In this document: one piece after another, positions 18,762 through 27,594 of the stretch
Position numbering within the stretch: position 1 is the stretch's first letter
Layout of the letters: every line of letters starts with the position of its first letter
Assembly (NCBI GenBank): GCA_947623555.1
Contig: CANQGW010000014.1
Coordinates: 1 to 33,403, forward strand
Origin: an uncultured Clostridia bacterium
GTDB lineage: Bacteria > Bacillota > Clostridia > TANB77 > CAG-508
Length of the DNA stretch: 33,403 bases
Reading direction: 5' to 3'
Position numbers and translations under genes: made by a program
The notes under the pieces: model-generated
Databases searched by the model: none
Seen by the model: only the letters and a program-made list of their open reading frames with translations
Told to the model about the DNA's origin: nothing

Positions 18762-20759
18762 TTAATTATTACTATTTTCAGCTTCTTCTTGTGCTACTTC
18801 TATAGGCTCTGTTTGTTTATATAAGTTTAAGATATTACCCAATTCGTTAGAAAAATCTTGTAATAAAACAATTTTAATACTTGGTAATTTTCCATCAATG
18901 TAATCATCCAAAATTTGTTTTAATTTTTTAATGTTTGTAACTTCTGGCTCCAATTCTTTCGTAAATCTTTTTGCTCTGTCTGCTAGCTTTTCTTTTATTG
19001 TTACCATATCTTCATTGCTAGCACATGAAATTCGCTGAAACATTTGGAATGGATCATAGTATTTTAAAATAGGAACATTCATACATTCTTTATCAAATTT
19101 ATCATAAAATTGTTCCATTTTCATTGGAATTGCTTTAAATATTTCTTCTGCCTTTTCACGATACATTTTGTCTTTTAACTGCATGTTGATTTCATTAAAA
19201 TGTATTAGTATTTCCTCCATATCTTGCTCAATATCTTCTTCTACTGCTACTTGAGATAGTTCTTCGTCTACGTTACTGCAGTAACTAGAGGTTAAAGATG
19301 CAATGTTCATTCCGTTAAAGAACACGCTTTTAATTGTTCTCATATCATAATTTATTAAGTCTTTTTTTATGAAATATGCAAAATATGCAAATAGTTTTAC
19401 AATTTGTATTAACTCAATATTTCCATTTTTTACATCATCCAATGTTTCATTAATTACACCATCAAATTGATCATCTGGAATTTTCCAATATTCTTCTGTA
19501 AGTAGCCTTTTATAGCCCGGAAGCTGACTTGTATCAATTGTATTACGAATTACTTCCATGTTATCTTTAAATACTTTCATGTCAAAAATACGAGTACGTA
19601 TATATTTTTCAATAAATTTAAAGAAACGATATTCTGCTTTAAAGTTATAGTAATAGTTGTTATCAAATTCTTTAATATAAAATTGTCTATTGTCCATAAA
19701 AACCCTAGAAGATACCAAAATAGATTTATATTCTTCATTGCTGTTTATATTAACGAACTTGTCTTTTGTAATTTTACCTGCTTTAATTTCAAAAGAAATA
19801 GCAATAGTAAATATAAGCATTGTTTGCAATATACGATTATTAGTATTTGGATATGATTTAGATACCATATCAAATATTTTTTTAAAATCATTTAATGCAT
19901 GCTTTAATATACGTAAGTTTCTAGTTCCACTTTTATTAAATGTAGATATAATTAAGTTAGTGTTTTCCCTTAAAAAACGAATTAAATCTGGATAATTTTC
20001 AAAACGCATTAAAAGCCCATTAATAATATAGTTAAATTCTGGAGCGTATTCAAAGGTTTCTCCTATTAATTTTTCTTTAATTCTTTCATAATCATTTGCT
20101 TTATCAAAAACATATTCAATGGTATCACGAATACGCTCTACCATTGGCTTATCTGTTTTCATTGTTAATTTATTTTCTTTGTCTAATAAATAAGTAGCAA
20201 TAAAAGTTTTCATTTCCAAGTTGCTGTTTTTTAGTTTTGTAGACAATTCTTTTTCATTACAAATAATAATAGTTTTTATATGGTCATGCTCTACAAAATT
20301 GTTAATATAACCCAAAATATCTATAACGTCTACATTTGCTCTTTCTAGGTCATCAAAGCAAAGTACTTTATCATCTGTTGAAAAGAATTGAGCATAATCT
20401 AGCCTATCTCCATTTTGTGTAACACCAAAAAAGTTTGCCATGTCTAAACCTGTTTTTGCATATTCTGGTATACTTAAAACTCCACTAGCATCCATATATT
20501 TTTTTAAGTTTTTATCCATTAACTGTGTAGTTTCTATAAATATTTTTTTACTTATTTCTTCTAGGTTTGAAATTCCATATAAAGACATATAAATTGCAGT
20601 TAATCTTTTTCCATTTACTTGCATTGACTCTATTTTAGGTCTTATTTTATGGTTCCAAAAGTATGTTTTTCCGCTTCCCCATTCACCATTAATCATAATG
20701 GCATAATCTGTATAATCTGCTCTAATATAATCTAAAATACTTTCTACTAAATCTTCCAT
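18762..20759 (-). CDS. KAP-family P-loop NTPase
   Basis: The 665-residue protein has Walker A GEWGSGKT at residues 25-32 and Walker B VLCFDDLERA near residue 135, followed by a sensor-like IIICNEKEL. The D-D-L-E-R after the hydrophobic strand is characteristic of KAP NTPases (Kidins220/ARMS-PifA). A long helical C-terminal half shows no recognised domain and no clear membrane helices, and ends in an acidic tail. KAP proteins include phage-exclusion proteins such as PifA, so defence is a possible role, but nothing here proves it. It follows comFC by 24 bases, at the end of the recD2-comFC operon, with an SD-like AAAGGAAG before ATG 20759, and a terminator follows. Confidence 0.8.
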   Translation of the reverse strand: MEDLVESILDYIRADYTDYAIMINGEWGSGKTYFWNHKIRPKIESMQVNGKRLTAIYMSLYGISNLEEISKKIFIETTQLMDKNLKKYMDASGVLSIPEYAKTGLDMANFFGVTQNGDRLDYAQFFSTDDKVLCFDDLERANVDVIDILGYINNFVEHDHIKTIIICNEKELSTKLKNSNLEMKTFIATYLLDKENKLTMKTDKPMVERIRDTIEYVFDKANDYERIKEKLIGETFEYAPEFNYIINGLLMRFENYPDLIRFLRENTNLIISTFNKSGTRNLRILKHALNDFKKIFDMVSKSYPNTNNRILQTMLIFTIAISFEIKAGKITKDKFVNINSNEEYKSILVSSRVFMDNRQFYIKEFDNNYYYNFKAEYRFFKFIEKYIRTRIFDMKVFKDNMEVIRNTIDTSQLPGYKRLLTEEYWKIPDDQFDGVINETLDDVKNGNIELIQIVKLFAYFAYFIKKDLINYDMRTIKSVFFNGMNIASLTSSYCSNVDEELSQVAVEEDIEQDMEEILIHFNEINMQLKDKMYREKAEEIFKAIPMKMEQFYDKFDKECMNVPILKYYDPFQMFQRISCASNEDMVTIKEKLADRAKRFTKELEPEVTNIKKLKQILDDYIDGKLPSIKIVLLQDFSNELGNILNLYKQTEPIEVAQEEAENSNN

Positions 20760-20783
20760 TTTTTCTTCCTTTCATTTGCACAT

Positions 20784-21434
20784 TTAGTTTGTTTTTTGAA
20801 AATCTTTTGCAATTGTTAAAATACCAACTGTTTTTGCACCTGCTAATTTTAAGGTTTTAATACATTCATGGCATGTTGCACCAGTTGTATAAATGTCATC
20901 AAAAAGCAAAATGTTTTTTTCTTTTATTTTTTGCTCATTTTGCACTTTATATACATTTTTTACATTTTCTAATCTTTCATTTTTATTTAATGTACTTTGC
21001 GCTTTTGTTTCTTTTACTTTAATTAAAATATCTTTTTCAAGCTTTAAGTTTGCTACATTTTTTGCAATTTCTTTTGCTATTAGCTCTGCCTGATTATAGC
21101 CCCTTTGTGCTATTTTTCTTTTTGTCATTGGAACTGAAATTATTATATCATAATTTTTTAAAAATCCACACACTTTTTCATTTTTTACAAAAAATTCTGA
21201 AAACATTTTGTAAAGATATGGTTTATTAAAAAATTTATATTGTAATATTTTTTCTCTAATTAAGCCTTCGTATTTAAAAGTATAGCAATGAATATTAGAG
21301 TTATACTTAACTATTTGTGGATCTTCTTCAATATTTTTTAAACAATTATTACAAATATAACTTTTGGCTATTTTGCCACATATTTCGCAATTTGGTGTAA
21401 AAATAAATAAGAAGACATTATTTAAAAAGTTCAT
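20784..21434 (-). CDS. comFC: ComF-family competence protein (phosphoribosyltransferase fold)
   Basis: This 216-residue protein has an N-terminal zinc-finger-like Cys cluster (CEICGKIAKSYICNNC) and a C-terminal type I phosphoribosyltransferase fold with the PRPP motif ILLFDDIYTTGATCHECI. Middle family motifs are VPMTKRKIAQRGYNQAELIA and VKETKAQSTLNKNER. ComFC is needed for DNA uptake during transformation in several bacteria; its reaction is unsettled. It lies 28 bases after the true end of recD2 and 24 before the KAP gene. A strong AGGAGG site precedes ATG 21434. Confidence 0.92.
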   Translation of the reverse strand: MNFLNNVFLFIFTPNCEICGKIAKSYICNNCLKNIEEDPQIVKYNSNIHCYTFKYEGLIREKILQYKFFNKPYLYKMFSEFFVKNEKVCGFLKNYDIIISVPMTKRKIAQRGYNQAELIAKEIAKNVANLKLEKDILIKVKETKAQSTLNKNERLENVKNVYKVQNEQKIKEKNILLFDDIYTTGATCHECIKTLKLAGAKTVGILTIAKDFQKTN

Positions 21435-21462
21435 TTAAACCCTCCTTTTAAATAGTGCCCCC

Positions 21463-23693
21463 TTATATACTTTTTAATTTAAATTCTAAACCTGTATTTC
21501 TTTTTTTGCTGTTTTCATTTTGTATCATAAATTCAACTATATTTGGACTTCCAATTAATATTAATAGTTTTTTTGCCCTTGTCATGGCTGTATATAATAA
21601 TGTTCTAGTAAGAAGTATTGGTGCTGCTCCGCATAACTGGCATAATAACTACATCAAATTCACTTCCGCTGTGCTTTATGAACTGTTATTGCGTAAGCAT
21701 GCTCTATTTGCTCTAATTCTTCAAAATTGTACCAAACTAATTTATCATCATCAAATTTAATTTTTATTCTTTTTTCTGTTTCATCTATATTTAAAATAGT
21801 TCCATATTCACCGTTAAATACACCTTTTCCTATTTCTAATGTAGGCTCATGCTTTTCCCAATAAACATCATAGCTGTTTTTTATTTGCATTATTCTGTCG
21901 CCTTCTCTAAAAATAGTGTCTAAATATTTTCTTTCTTTTTTTAGTTCTTCTGGTGGATTAACTGCTTGTTGCAAGCATTTATTTAATTCTTTAGTTCCAA
22001 GTTCCCCTTTTTTAGTTGGACTAATAACTTGAATGTTTTTTAAAAAGTCATAATCCCCATAATTTTTAAGCCTTCCTGTGCTTAACGAAATAATATTTTC
22101 TAGTATTTTAAGTTTGTTTGGCTCATTAATAAAGAAAAAATCATTTAAAAGTTCGTTATTTTCTTCGCCTTCATTTGGTGTAAAGATGCTAATTCCTTCA
22201 TTTACTTTATGGCTATTTAAAATAATTTTGCTTTTTGCAGCTTGCCTAAAAATTTTGTTTAAAGTAATAGTGGTAATTTTTTCGGATGCAATTATATCTT
22301 TTAGCACATTTCCCGGTCCTACTGATGGAAGCTGATTACTATCTCCAACTAATACTAATTTTGTGCCTTTATAAATTGCTTTTAGCAAATAGTTCATAAG
22401 AAATATATCAACCATTGAGACTTCATCTACAATAACAACATCTGCATCTAGTGGTGCTACTTCTACATCTACACCTAATACTTGAAGCTCATCACTAGAG
22501 GTTTTTCCTATTTCTAAAAGCCTATGAAGTGTTTTTGCTTCTTCACCTGTAGTTTCTGTCATTCTTTTTGCTGCTCTACCTGTTGGTGCACATAGTACTA
22601 CCTTTTTTTGCTCTTCCTTGTATAATTCAATAATAGTTTTTATAATTGTAGTTTTTCCTGTACCTGGACCTCCTGTAATAACACATACATTACTTTTTTG
22701 TATTGCTTGTACTGCCTCTCGTTGCTTTTCTGATAATTTTAAATCTGAATTTTTTTCTATTTTCTTTAATTTTTTATCAAATCCATCTATTTGCTTTACA
22801 TTTAAGTATGTATCTAATGAAATTAGTGTTTCTGCTACATTTTTTTCTGCTTGATAATAGTTTTCTAAATATACCCATTCTTGATTTTCATTTTTTCTAT
22901 CTTCTAATATAATTTCATTTTTAGTTTGCAAAAAGATTATATTGTTTTCTATCATTTCTTCTGAAACGCCTAACAGTTCTTTTACAAACTGAAGTAAATT
23001 ATTATATAAAACTGCACAATGACCATTGTTGGTAGCTAATTTTAATGCATATTTAATACCGCTTCTAATGCGTATATCACTTTCTAAATCCATTCCCATT
23101 TTTATAGCTATTTGATCAATTTGTGCAAAATTTACTTTTGTAGTTAAATCAATTAATAAATATGGATTTTCTTCTATTTGCTCTATTGTGTTTGAACCCA
23201 ACTTTTTGTAAATAGCTTCTGCATTTTGTGGACCTATTCCATACTTTTGTAAATAATCAACAATTCTCCATATATCTAAATTACTATTAAATGCTTCTGA
23301 AATTTCCATTGCCTTTTCTTTATTAATGCCTTTTATGCATACTAATTTTTCTGGTTCATATTTTAAAATGTGTATAATTTCTTTTCCAAAAGTATTTACC
23401 ATTTTTTTAGCAGTGGCAAGCCCTATTCCTTTTAGCTTGCCATTTGATAAATATTTTTCAATACTTTCTAAAGACTCTGGCATTAGTTTTTCAAAGGTTT
23501 CTACTTTAAATTGTGTTCCGTATTCTGGGTGTTCTACAAAATTACCAACTACATTTAAGCTATCGCCTTTTTCAATAAAAGGAAGGTAGCCAACTATTGT
23601 GGTTTCTTCTTCATTGGTTTCAAATGTTGCTATCATGTAGCTATTTATTTCATTACGATAAATAATATCTTTAATTTCACCTTTTAGTTCCAA
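21463..23693 (-). CDS. recD2: RecD2-type helicase, needs two +1 shifts at CGG
   Basis: A 5'-3' superfamily 1B DNA helicase, 742 residues after two skipped bases (2231 = 3x743+2). Seen: N-terminal OB-like and helix-hairpin-helix regions (GIGLATAKKMVNTFG, GPQNAEAIYKKLG), Walker A TGGPGTGKTT, DEAD-like box VIVDEVSMVD, motif III LVGDSNQLPSVGPG. In the plain frame it ends inside motif VI (AYAITVHKAQ, then CGG AAG TGA). Skipping C at 21668 gives VHKAQ-G-SEFDVVIMPVM; skipping C at 21631 gives M-G-AAPILLTRTLLY, then TAMTRAKKLLILIG, the normal RecD2 end. Without recoding, the ATPase loses motif VI and should be inactive. The start is TTG 23693 behind AGAGGT. First gene of the recD2-comFC-KAP run. Confidence 0.94.
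21628..21631 (-). other. +1 recoding site CGGA, recD2 site 2
   Basis: In the frame restored by site 1, codons read GTT ATG CGG AGC, and that frame stops at TAG eight codons on. Skipping the C at 21631 gives ATG GGA GCA GCA CCA, continuing into LLTRTLLYTAMTRAKK, the RecD2 C-terminal motif. Confidence 0.88.
21665..21668 (-). other. +1 recoding site CGGA, recD2 site 1
   Basis: Codons read GCA CAG CGG AAG TGA. Skipping the C at 21668 gives GCA CAG GGA AGT GAA, i.e. HKAQ-G-SEFD, the near-invariant motif VI of this helicase family (HKSQGSEFD), where Gly is expected. Confidence 0.93.
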
Positions 23694-23740
23694 GTTAGTA
23701 CCTCTTGTTTTTTAGTTTGCTTTTAGTTAAGCCTCGCTCT

Positions 23741-24103
23741 TTATATATCTTTATAGCTAATGGTGTTATAATAATGCTTATAAAGATTATCATGCCAGTC
23801 GTCATAGTCATAATCATAATCATATTTGTCATAATAGTCATCATCTATATCATTTATAACATCTGAAAATATGGCAAATGAAACAATTGAAGTTATTATA
23901 ATAATTGGTATAGCTATAGCACTAATTACTAAACCAGAAATGCTAATTCCCCTTGTTTTGTCATTTATTTTATTCTTTTTTATTGTATCAACTATTCCTA
24001 AAATAAGCCCTATAATAGCGAAAATTAAAGATATGAAACAAATAAATGGAATCCAACTACTTACAAGTGCTAAAATTCCTAGTATTAATGATGCTACTCC
24101 CAT
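23741..24103 (-). CDS. DUF4190-like small membrane protein with Asp/Tyr tail
   Basis: A 120-residue protein with two membrane-helix pairs: GVASLILGILALVSSW to about residue 40 (ending LILGIVDTIKK), and GISISGLVISAIAIPIIII near 52-80. The first part resembles DUF4190 membrane domains. The last 40 residues are a low-complexity DDYYDKYDYDYDYDD stretch followed by a His/Tyr-rich end. Role unknown. It starts at ATG 24103 with an AGGAGG site and lies 47 bases upstream of recD2 on the same strand. Confidence 0.65.
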   Translation of the reverse strand: MGVASLILGILALVSSWIPFICFISLIFAIIGLILGIVDTIKKNKINDKTRGISISGLVISAIAIPIIIITSIVSFAIFSDVINDIDDDYYDKYDYDYDYDDWHDNLYKHYYNTISYKDI

Positions 24104-24198
24104 TATGTTTCCTCCTTACATTCATTTTTCTATATTATACTTGTTTACTTACTTTTTGTCAATTAATATAATTTGTTGTTCTATAAGTTTTAACATTA

Positions 24199-24555
24199 CT
24201 ATTTTACATCATCTATGCTATCTATTAATTCTTTACATTCTCTCCAATTTGACATTTTTATTTCATTATAATCAGTACTTAATTTTTCTAAAATACTTTT
24301 AGTTTCGTCTGTTGAATTTAAGTCTACTACAATTACATCTTTTATATTTTCTTCTTTACCATATATAATTCGAAATAACAATGAACGTAAAAATCCTTCA
24401 ATTTTTTTCTCTTGATTTTTAGCAGCTACAATTACATAAATTCCGTCTGCTTTTAAGTTAGTATATGTATAAGTATAAATTATTGTTTTTATTATTTCAA
24501 ATAGGCCATATAGTGCTAAAACCCACAAAATTCCATTTAAAATATAGTTAAGCAT
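24199..24555 (-). CDS. Membrane-anchored protein resembling the start of a GT-A glycosyltransferase
   Basis: This 118-residue protein starts at ATG 24555 behind AAGGAG. An N-terminal membrane helix (ILNGILWVLALYGLFEI) is followed by a small alpha/beta region. DGIYVIVAAKNQEKKIEGFL and then VIVVDLNSTDETKSILEKL resemble the first strands of family 2 glycosyltransferases (VVAxxNEE..I and VVDxxSTDxT). The protein ends before any catalytic DxD or acceptor part, so it is unlikely to be an active enzyme by itself. A remnant or a regulator are both possible. It is divergent from the RluA-family gene. Confidence 0.55.
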   Translation of the reverse strand: MLNYILNGILWVLALYGLFEIIKTIIYTYTYTNLKADGIYVIVAAKNQEKKIEGFLRSLLFRIIYGKEENIKDVIVVDLNSTDETKSILEKLSTDYNEIKMSNWRECKELIDSIDDVK

Positions 24556-24630
24556 TTTCTTTTCTCCTTATACTTTTTTAATATTTTATGTTTTATTTAT
24601 TTTTATGTTACGGTTTAAGTATATGTTTTT

Positions 24631-24659
24631 TTGACAGTTTGATGGTTTTAGTATATACT
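24631..24659 (+). promoter_or_regulatory. Promoter placing the transcription start at the rluA-family ATG
   Basis: TTGACA (24631-24636), 17-base spacer, TATACT (24654-24659). Only seven bases lie between the -10 and the ATG at 24667, and no SD is present, so the mRNA should start at or within a base or two of the start codon. Confidence 0.75.
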
Positions 24660-24666
24660 TTTAAGT

Positions 24667-25518
24667 ATGAAAGAAATTATAGTAAATTCTAAATATGATG
24701 GAAAAAAATTAAATACCTTTTTGCAAAATACTATTGATGGTATTTCTATTAATGCTGTATATAAAGCACTTCGTAAAAGAGATATTAGAGTAAATAATAT
24801 AAAGGTTTCTGAAAATGTGGTTGTGCATACTGGTGATAATATAAAGATATATATTAGTGATGAGCAGTTATTAGGAAAAGCAGTTGATATTGTTTATGAA
24901 GATGAAAACATCATTGTGGTAAATAAACCTGCTGGAATAGAAGTAACTGGAAATTCTACATGTTTAACTAATATTTTAATTCATCAAAAACAAACCACTG
25001 ATATTTTTCCATGCCATAGACTAGATAGAAATACTTGTGGTTTAGTATTGTTTGCAAAAAATGAAGAGAGTTTAAATATTTTACTTGATAAATTTAAAAA
25101 TAGAGAAATTGAAAAAATTTATAGGGCTAGGGTGTATGGTATTCCTAAAACAAGCCAAAAGCTGTTAGAAGCATACCTTTTTAAGGATAATAAAAAATCT
25201 ATGGTATACATATCAGATGTTCCTAAAAGGGGTTATGTACAAATACAAACTTATTATAAAGTAATTGAAACCAATAAAAAAGAAAATACTAGTTTATTAG
25301 AAATAAATTTATTGACTGGCAAAACTCATCAAATTCGTGCACATTTAGCACATATTGGTTTTCCTATTATTGGTGATGGCAAATATGGAAATAATGAAAT
25401 TAATAAAAGGTTTCATAAGAAGGTTCAAGAACTTTATAGTTATTCCATTTGTTTTAAATTTAACTCTCCTGCTGGTCATTTAGAATATCTAAATCAAAAA
25501 TTAATTACAAAAAAATAA
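24667..25518 (+). CDS. RluA-family pseudouridine synthase, probably leaderless
   Basis: A 283-residue RNA-modifying enzyme. It has an N-terminal S4-like domain (about residues 1-65, NAVYKALRKRDIRVNNIKV) and a catalytic domain with IVVNKPAGIEV, the active-site motif CHRLDRNTCGLVLFAKN (catalytic Asp), and GKTHQIRAHLAHIGFPIIGD. The substrate (23S rRNA or tRNA uridines) cannot be told from sequence alone. The ATG at 24667 starts the S4 domain at the usual place, so an internal start is unlikely. No Shine-Dalgarno sequence lies upstream, and the promoter -10 ends 7 bases before the ATG. A single-gene unit, closed by the terminator at 25516-25556. Confidence 0.92.
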   Translation: MKEIIVNSKYDGKKLNTFLQNTIDGISINAVYKALRKRDIRVNNIKVSENVVVHTGDNIKIYISDEQLLGKAVDIVYEDENIIVVNKPAGIEVTGNSTCLTNILIHQKQTTDIFPCHRLDRNTCGLVLFAKNEESLNILLDKFKNREIEKIYRARVYGIPKTSQKLLEAYLFKDNKKSMVYISDVPKRGYVQIQTYYKVIETNKKENTSLLEINLLTGKTHQIRAHLAHIGFPIIGDGKYGNNEINKRFHKKVQELYSYSICFKFNSPAGHLEYLNQKLITKK

Positions 25519-25556
25519 GTTAATTTAAGTATAATACTTAAATTAACTTATTTTTT
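25516..25556. terminator. Bidirectional terminator between rluA-family gene and small ORF
   Basis: A perfect inverted repeat with 17-base arms (TAAGTTAATTTAAGTAT) around one base, beginning at the rluA-family stop. T6 follows on the plus strand and T7 on the minus strand, so the convergent genes share it. Confidence 0.85.
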
Positions 25557-25719
25557 ATCTCTCATCTTCTCTACTTACTGATGTGCTACCATATTTACGT
25601 GAACCTGCATTTCTTCTTTCAAAAGCTCTGTTCATTTTTTCTTGAATATCACTTTGGCTTTCTTCTTCTGAAACTTTTTTTGCTAATTTTTCCATTCTAT
25701 TTTTAAAATTTTCTTTCAT
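25555..25719 (-). CDS. 54-residue charged small protein
   Basis: ATG at 25719 preceded by a GGGGGG site, TAA at 25555-25557. The product is highly charged and probably helical (MKENFKNRMEKLAKK, then SEEESQSDIQEKMNRAF), ending in an Arg/Ser-rich tail with GSRKYGSTS. No known family. It has a promoter inside the ftsH 3' end (25767-25795) and a terminator immediately after, and lies 56 bases downstream of ftsH, so it may be expressed both alone and with the PBP-cysS-ftsH operon. Coding is supported by SD, signals and native codon use. Confidence 0.65.
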   Translation of the reverse strand: MKENFKNRMEKLAKKVSEEESQSDIQEKMNRAFERRNAGSRKYGSTSVSREDER

Positions 25720-25766
25720 ATATTATTCCCCCCTTATTTTTAACTAAAGTTCACCATATATAGTAT

Positions 25767-25795
25767 ATTATACCATTATTTGATGATATTTTCAA
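25767..25795 (-). promoter_or_regulatory. Promoter for the 54-residue ORF, inside the ftsH 3' end
   Basis: Minus strand: TTGAAA (25790-25795), 17-base spacer, TATAAT (25767-25772), with the -35 and most of the spacer inside the last codons and stop of ftsH. Confidence 0.65.
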
Positions 25796-27575
25796 ATTCT
25801 TCTGCTGATATAACTTCTTTTTCTATTAAGGTTTGTGCAACTTTGTTTAATTTGTCCATGTTATTAGCTAAAATGGTTTGTGCTTTTAAGTATGCATTAT
25901 CTAACATTATTTTTACTTCTGCACCAATTGCATCACCAAACTTTTCTCCTAATAACTGTAATTCATAAGGATCCTTTTCTGTATTAATAGAAATTGGTCC
26001 TAGGTTATCACTCATTCCATATTTAGTAATCATATCTTTTGCAATTTGTGTTGCAACTTCAATGTCATTACTTGCCCCTGTAGATATATCATTTAATGCT
26101 ATTTTTTCAGCGGCACGACCTCCAAGTAATGCAACTAACTTTTCTTCCATTTCTGTTTTAGAAATATAGTATTTATCTTCATTTGTTTTATACATTGTAT
26201 ATCCGCCTGCAATACCACGTGGAATAATTGAAACTTCTTTAATATCTTTTTGAGTTTCAAGCTGACTACTTACAATTGCATGTCCTGCCTCATGGAATGC
26301 AGTTAATTTTTTATCTTTGTCTGATACTACTCTACTTTGTCTTTCTAAACCTACAGTTACTTTTTTTATTGCGCTTTCTATGTCATCGTGTGTAATTTTT
26401 TCATGTTTTTGAATTGTTGCAATAATAGCTGCTTCGTTTAAAATATTAGCAAGTTCTGCACCTGAAAATCCTGCTGTATCTCCTGCAATGTCTTTTAAGT
26501 CAACATTATCTTCTAGCTTTTTATCTTTAGCATGAATTTTTAATATTTCTTCTCTACCATGCATATCTGGAAGGGCAATATTAATTTGCCTATCGAACCT
26601 TCCTGGTCTTAATAGTGCTTTGTCTAGCATTTCTGGTCTGTTAGTAGCTGCTAAAACAATAATTGTTTCTTCTGTGTCAAATCCATCCATTTCAACTAAT
26701 AGCTGATTTAATGTTTGGTTGTTTTCGGTTTCTGCACCACTACCATTTGCTCTTCTTGAACCAATTGCGTCTATTTCATCAATAAATACAATACATGGTG
26801 CAATTTTTTTTGCCTTTTCAAATAACTTTCTTACCCTAGATGCTCCAAGTCCTGCAAACATTTCTATAAATTCTGAACCACTCATAGAAATAAATGGTAC
26901 ATTTGCTTCACCTGCAATTGCCTTTGCAATTAAAGTTTTACCTGTACCTGGCTTTCCACAAAGTAAAACACCTCTTGGAATTTTTGCTCCCATATCATAA
27001 AATTTTTTAGGTTTTTTTAAGAAATCTACTATTTCTAGCATTTCGCTTTTTTCTTCTTCTAGACCTGCTACATCATCAAATTTAATTTTTGATTTAGTGG
27101 TTTCTGCATCATATACTTTTCCTTTATCACCCAAGCCTTGCATTTTAATAAGGAACACAAACAAAATAACAATTAAAATGGTAGGTAATAAAGAAAATAA
27201 GTATTGAAATGTTGTAACAAAAAAGCTTTGTTCTTTTTGAATTAATTCTATTGTATTACCTGCTAATTTTTTTTCTTGAATTAATTCTACAAAAGCTTGT
27301 GTACTAGGCACAATTGATGTTTTTTCTTTTTCTTCTCCATTTAATTTTACTTTAACTGTAGTACTTCCTACTTTCATTTCTACTTTTTCAACATTGCCTT
27401 CATCTACTTGCTTAATTAAGTCTGTATATGCTATAACATTTTCATCTTTTTCTTTATTTTGATTTATTAAAATAACTGTTAAAACAGTAATAGCAATTAA
27501 TAGTACTACTGCTATTATTATATAATATAGCATATACTTATTTTTACCTTTTTCATTGTTGTTTTGCTCATCCAT
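25776..27575 (-). CDS. ftsH: ATP-dependent zinc metalloprotease FtsH
   Basis: The 599-residue membrane AAA+ protease degrades membrane and regulatory proteins. Seen: two membrane helices (about residues 14-32 and 112-132) around an extracytoplasmic domain, Walker A GKPGTGKT, Walker B CIVFIDEIDAIG, second region of homology TNRPEMLDKALLRPGRFDR, and the zinc site HEAGH. The Walker A has Lys where most FtsH proteins have Pro (GPPGTGKT). The C-terminus is short (ends AEEFENIIK), without the long acidic tail of some homologues. ATG 27575 follows AAGGAG. It is 19 bases after the DUF1189-like gene. Confidence 0.96.
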   Translation of the reverse strand: MDEQNNNEKGKNKYMLYYIIIAVVLLIAITVLTVILINQNKEKDENVIAYTDLIKQVDEGNVEKVEMKVGSTTVKVKLNGEEKEKTSIVPSTQAFVELIQEKKLAGNTIELIQKEQSFFVTTFQYLFSLLPTILIVILFVFLIKMQGLGDKGKVYDAETTKSKIKFDDVAGLEEEKSEMLEIVDFLKKPKKFYDMGAKIPRGVLLCGKPGTGKTLIAKAIAGEANVPFISMSGSEFIEMFAGLGASRVRKLFEKAKKIAPCIVFIDEIDAIGSRRANGSGAETENNQTLNQLLVEMDGFDTEETIIVLAATNRPEMLDKALLRPGRFDRQINIALPDMHGREEILKIHAKDKKLEDNVDLKDIAGDTAGFSGAELANILNEAAIIATIQKHEKITHDDIESAIKKVTVGLERQSRVVSDKDKKLTAFHEAGHAIVSSQLETQKDIKEVSIIPRGIAGGYTMYKTNEDKYYISKTEMEEKLVALLGGRAAEKIALNDISTGASNDIEVATQIAKDMITKYGMSDNLGPISINTEKDPYELQLLGEKFGDAIGAEVKIMLDNAYLKAQTILANNMDKLNKVAQTLIEKEVISAEEFENIIK

Positions 27576-27594
27576 ATTATTTATCTCCTTGATT

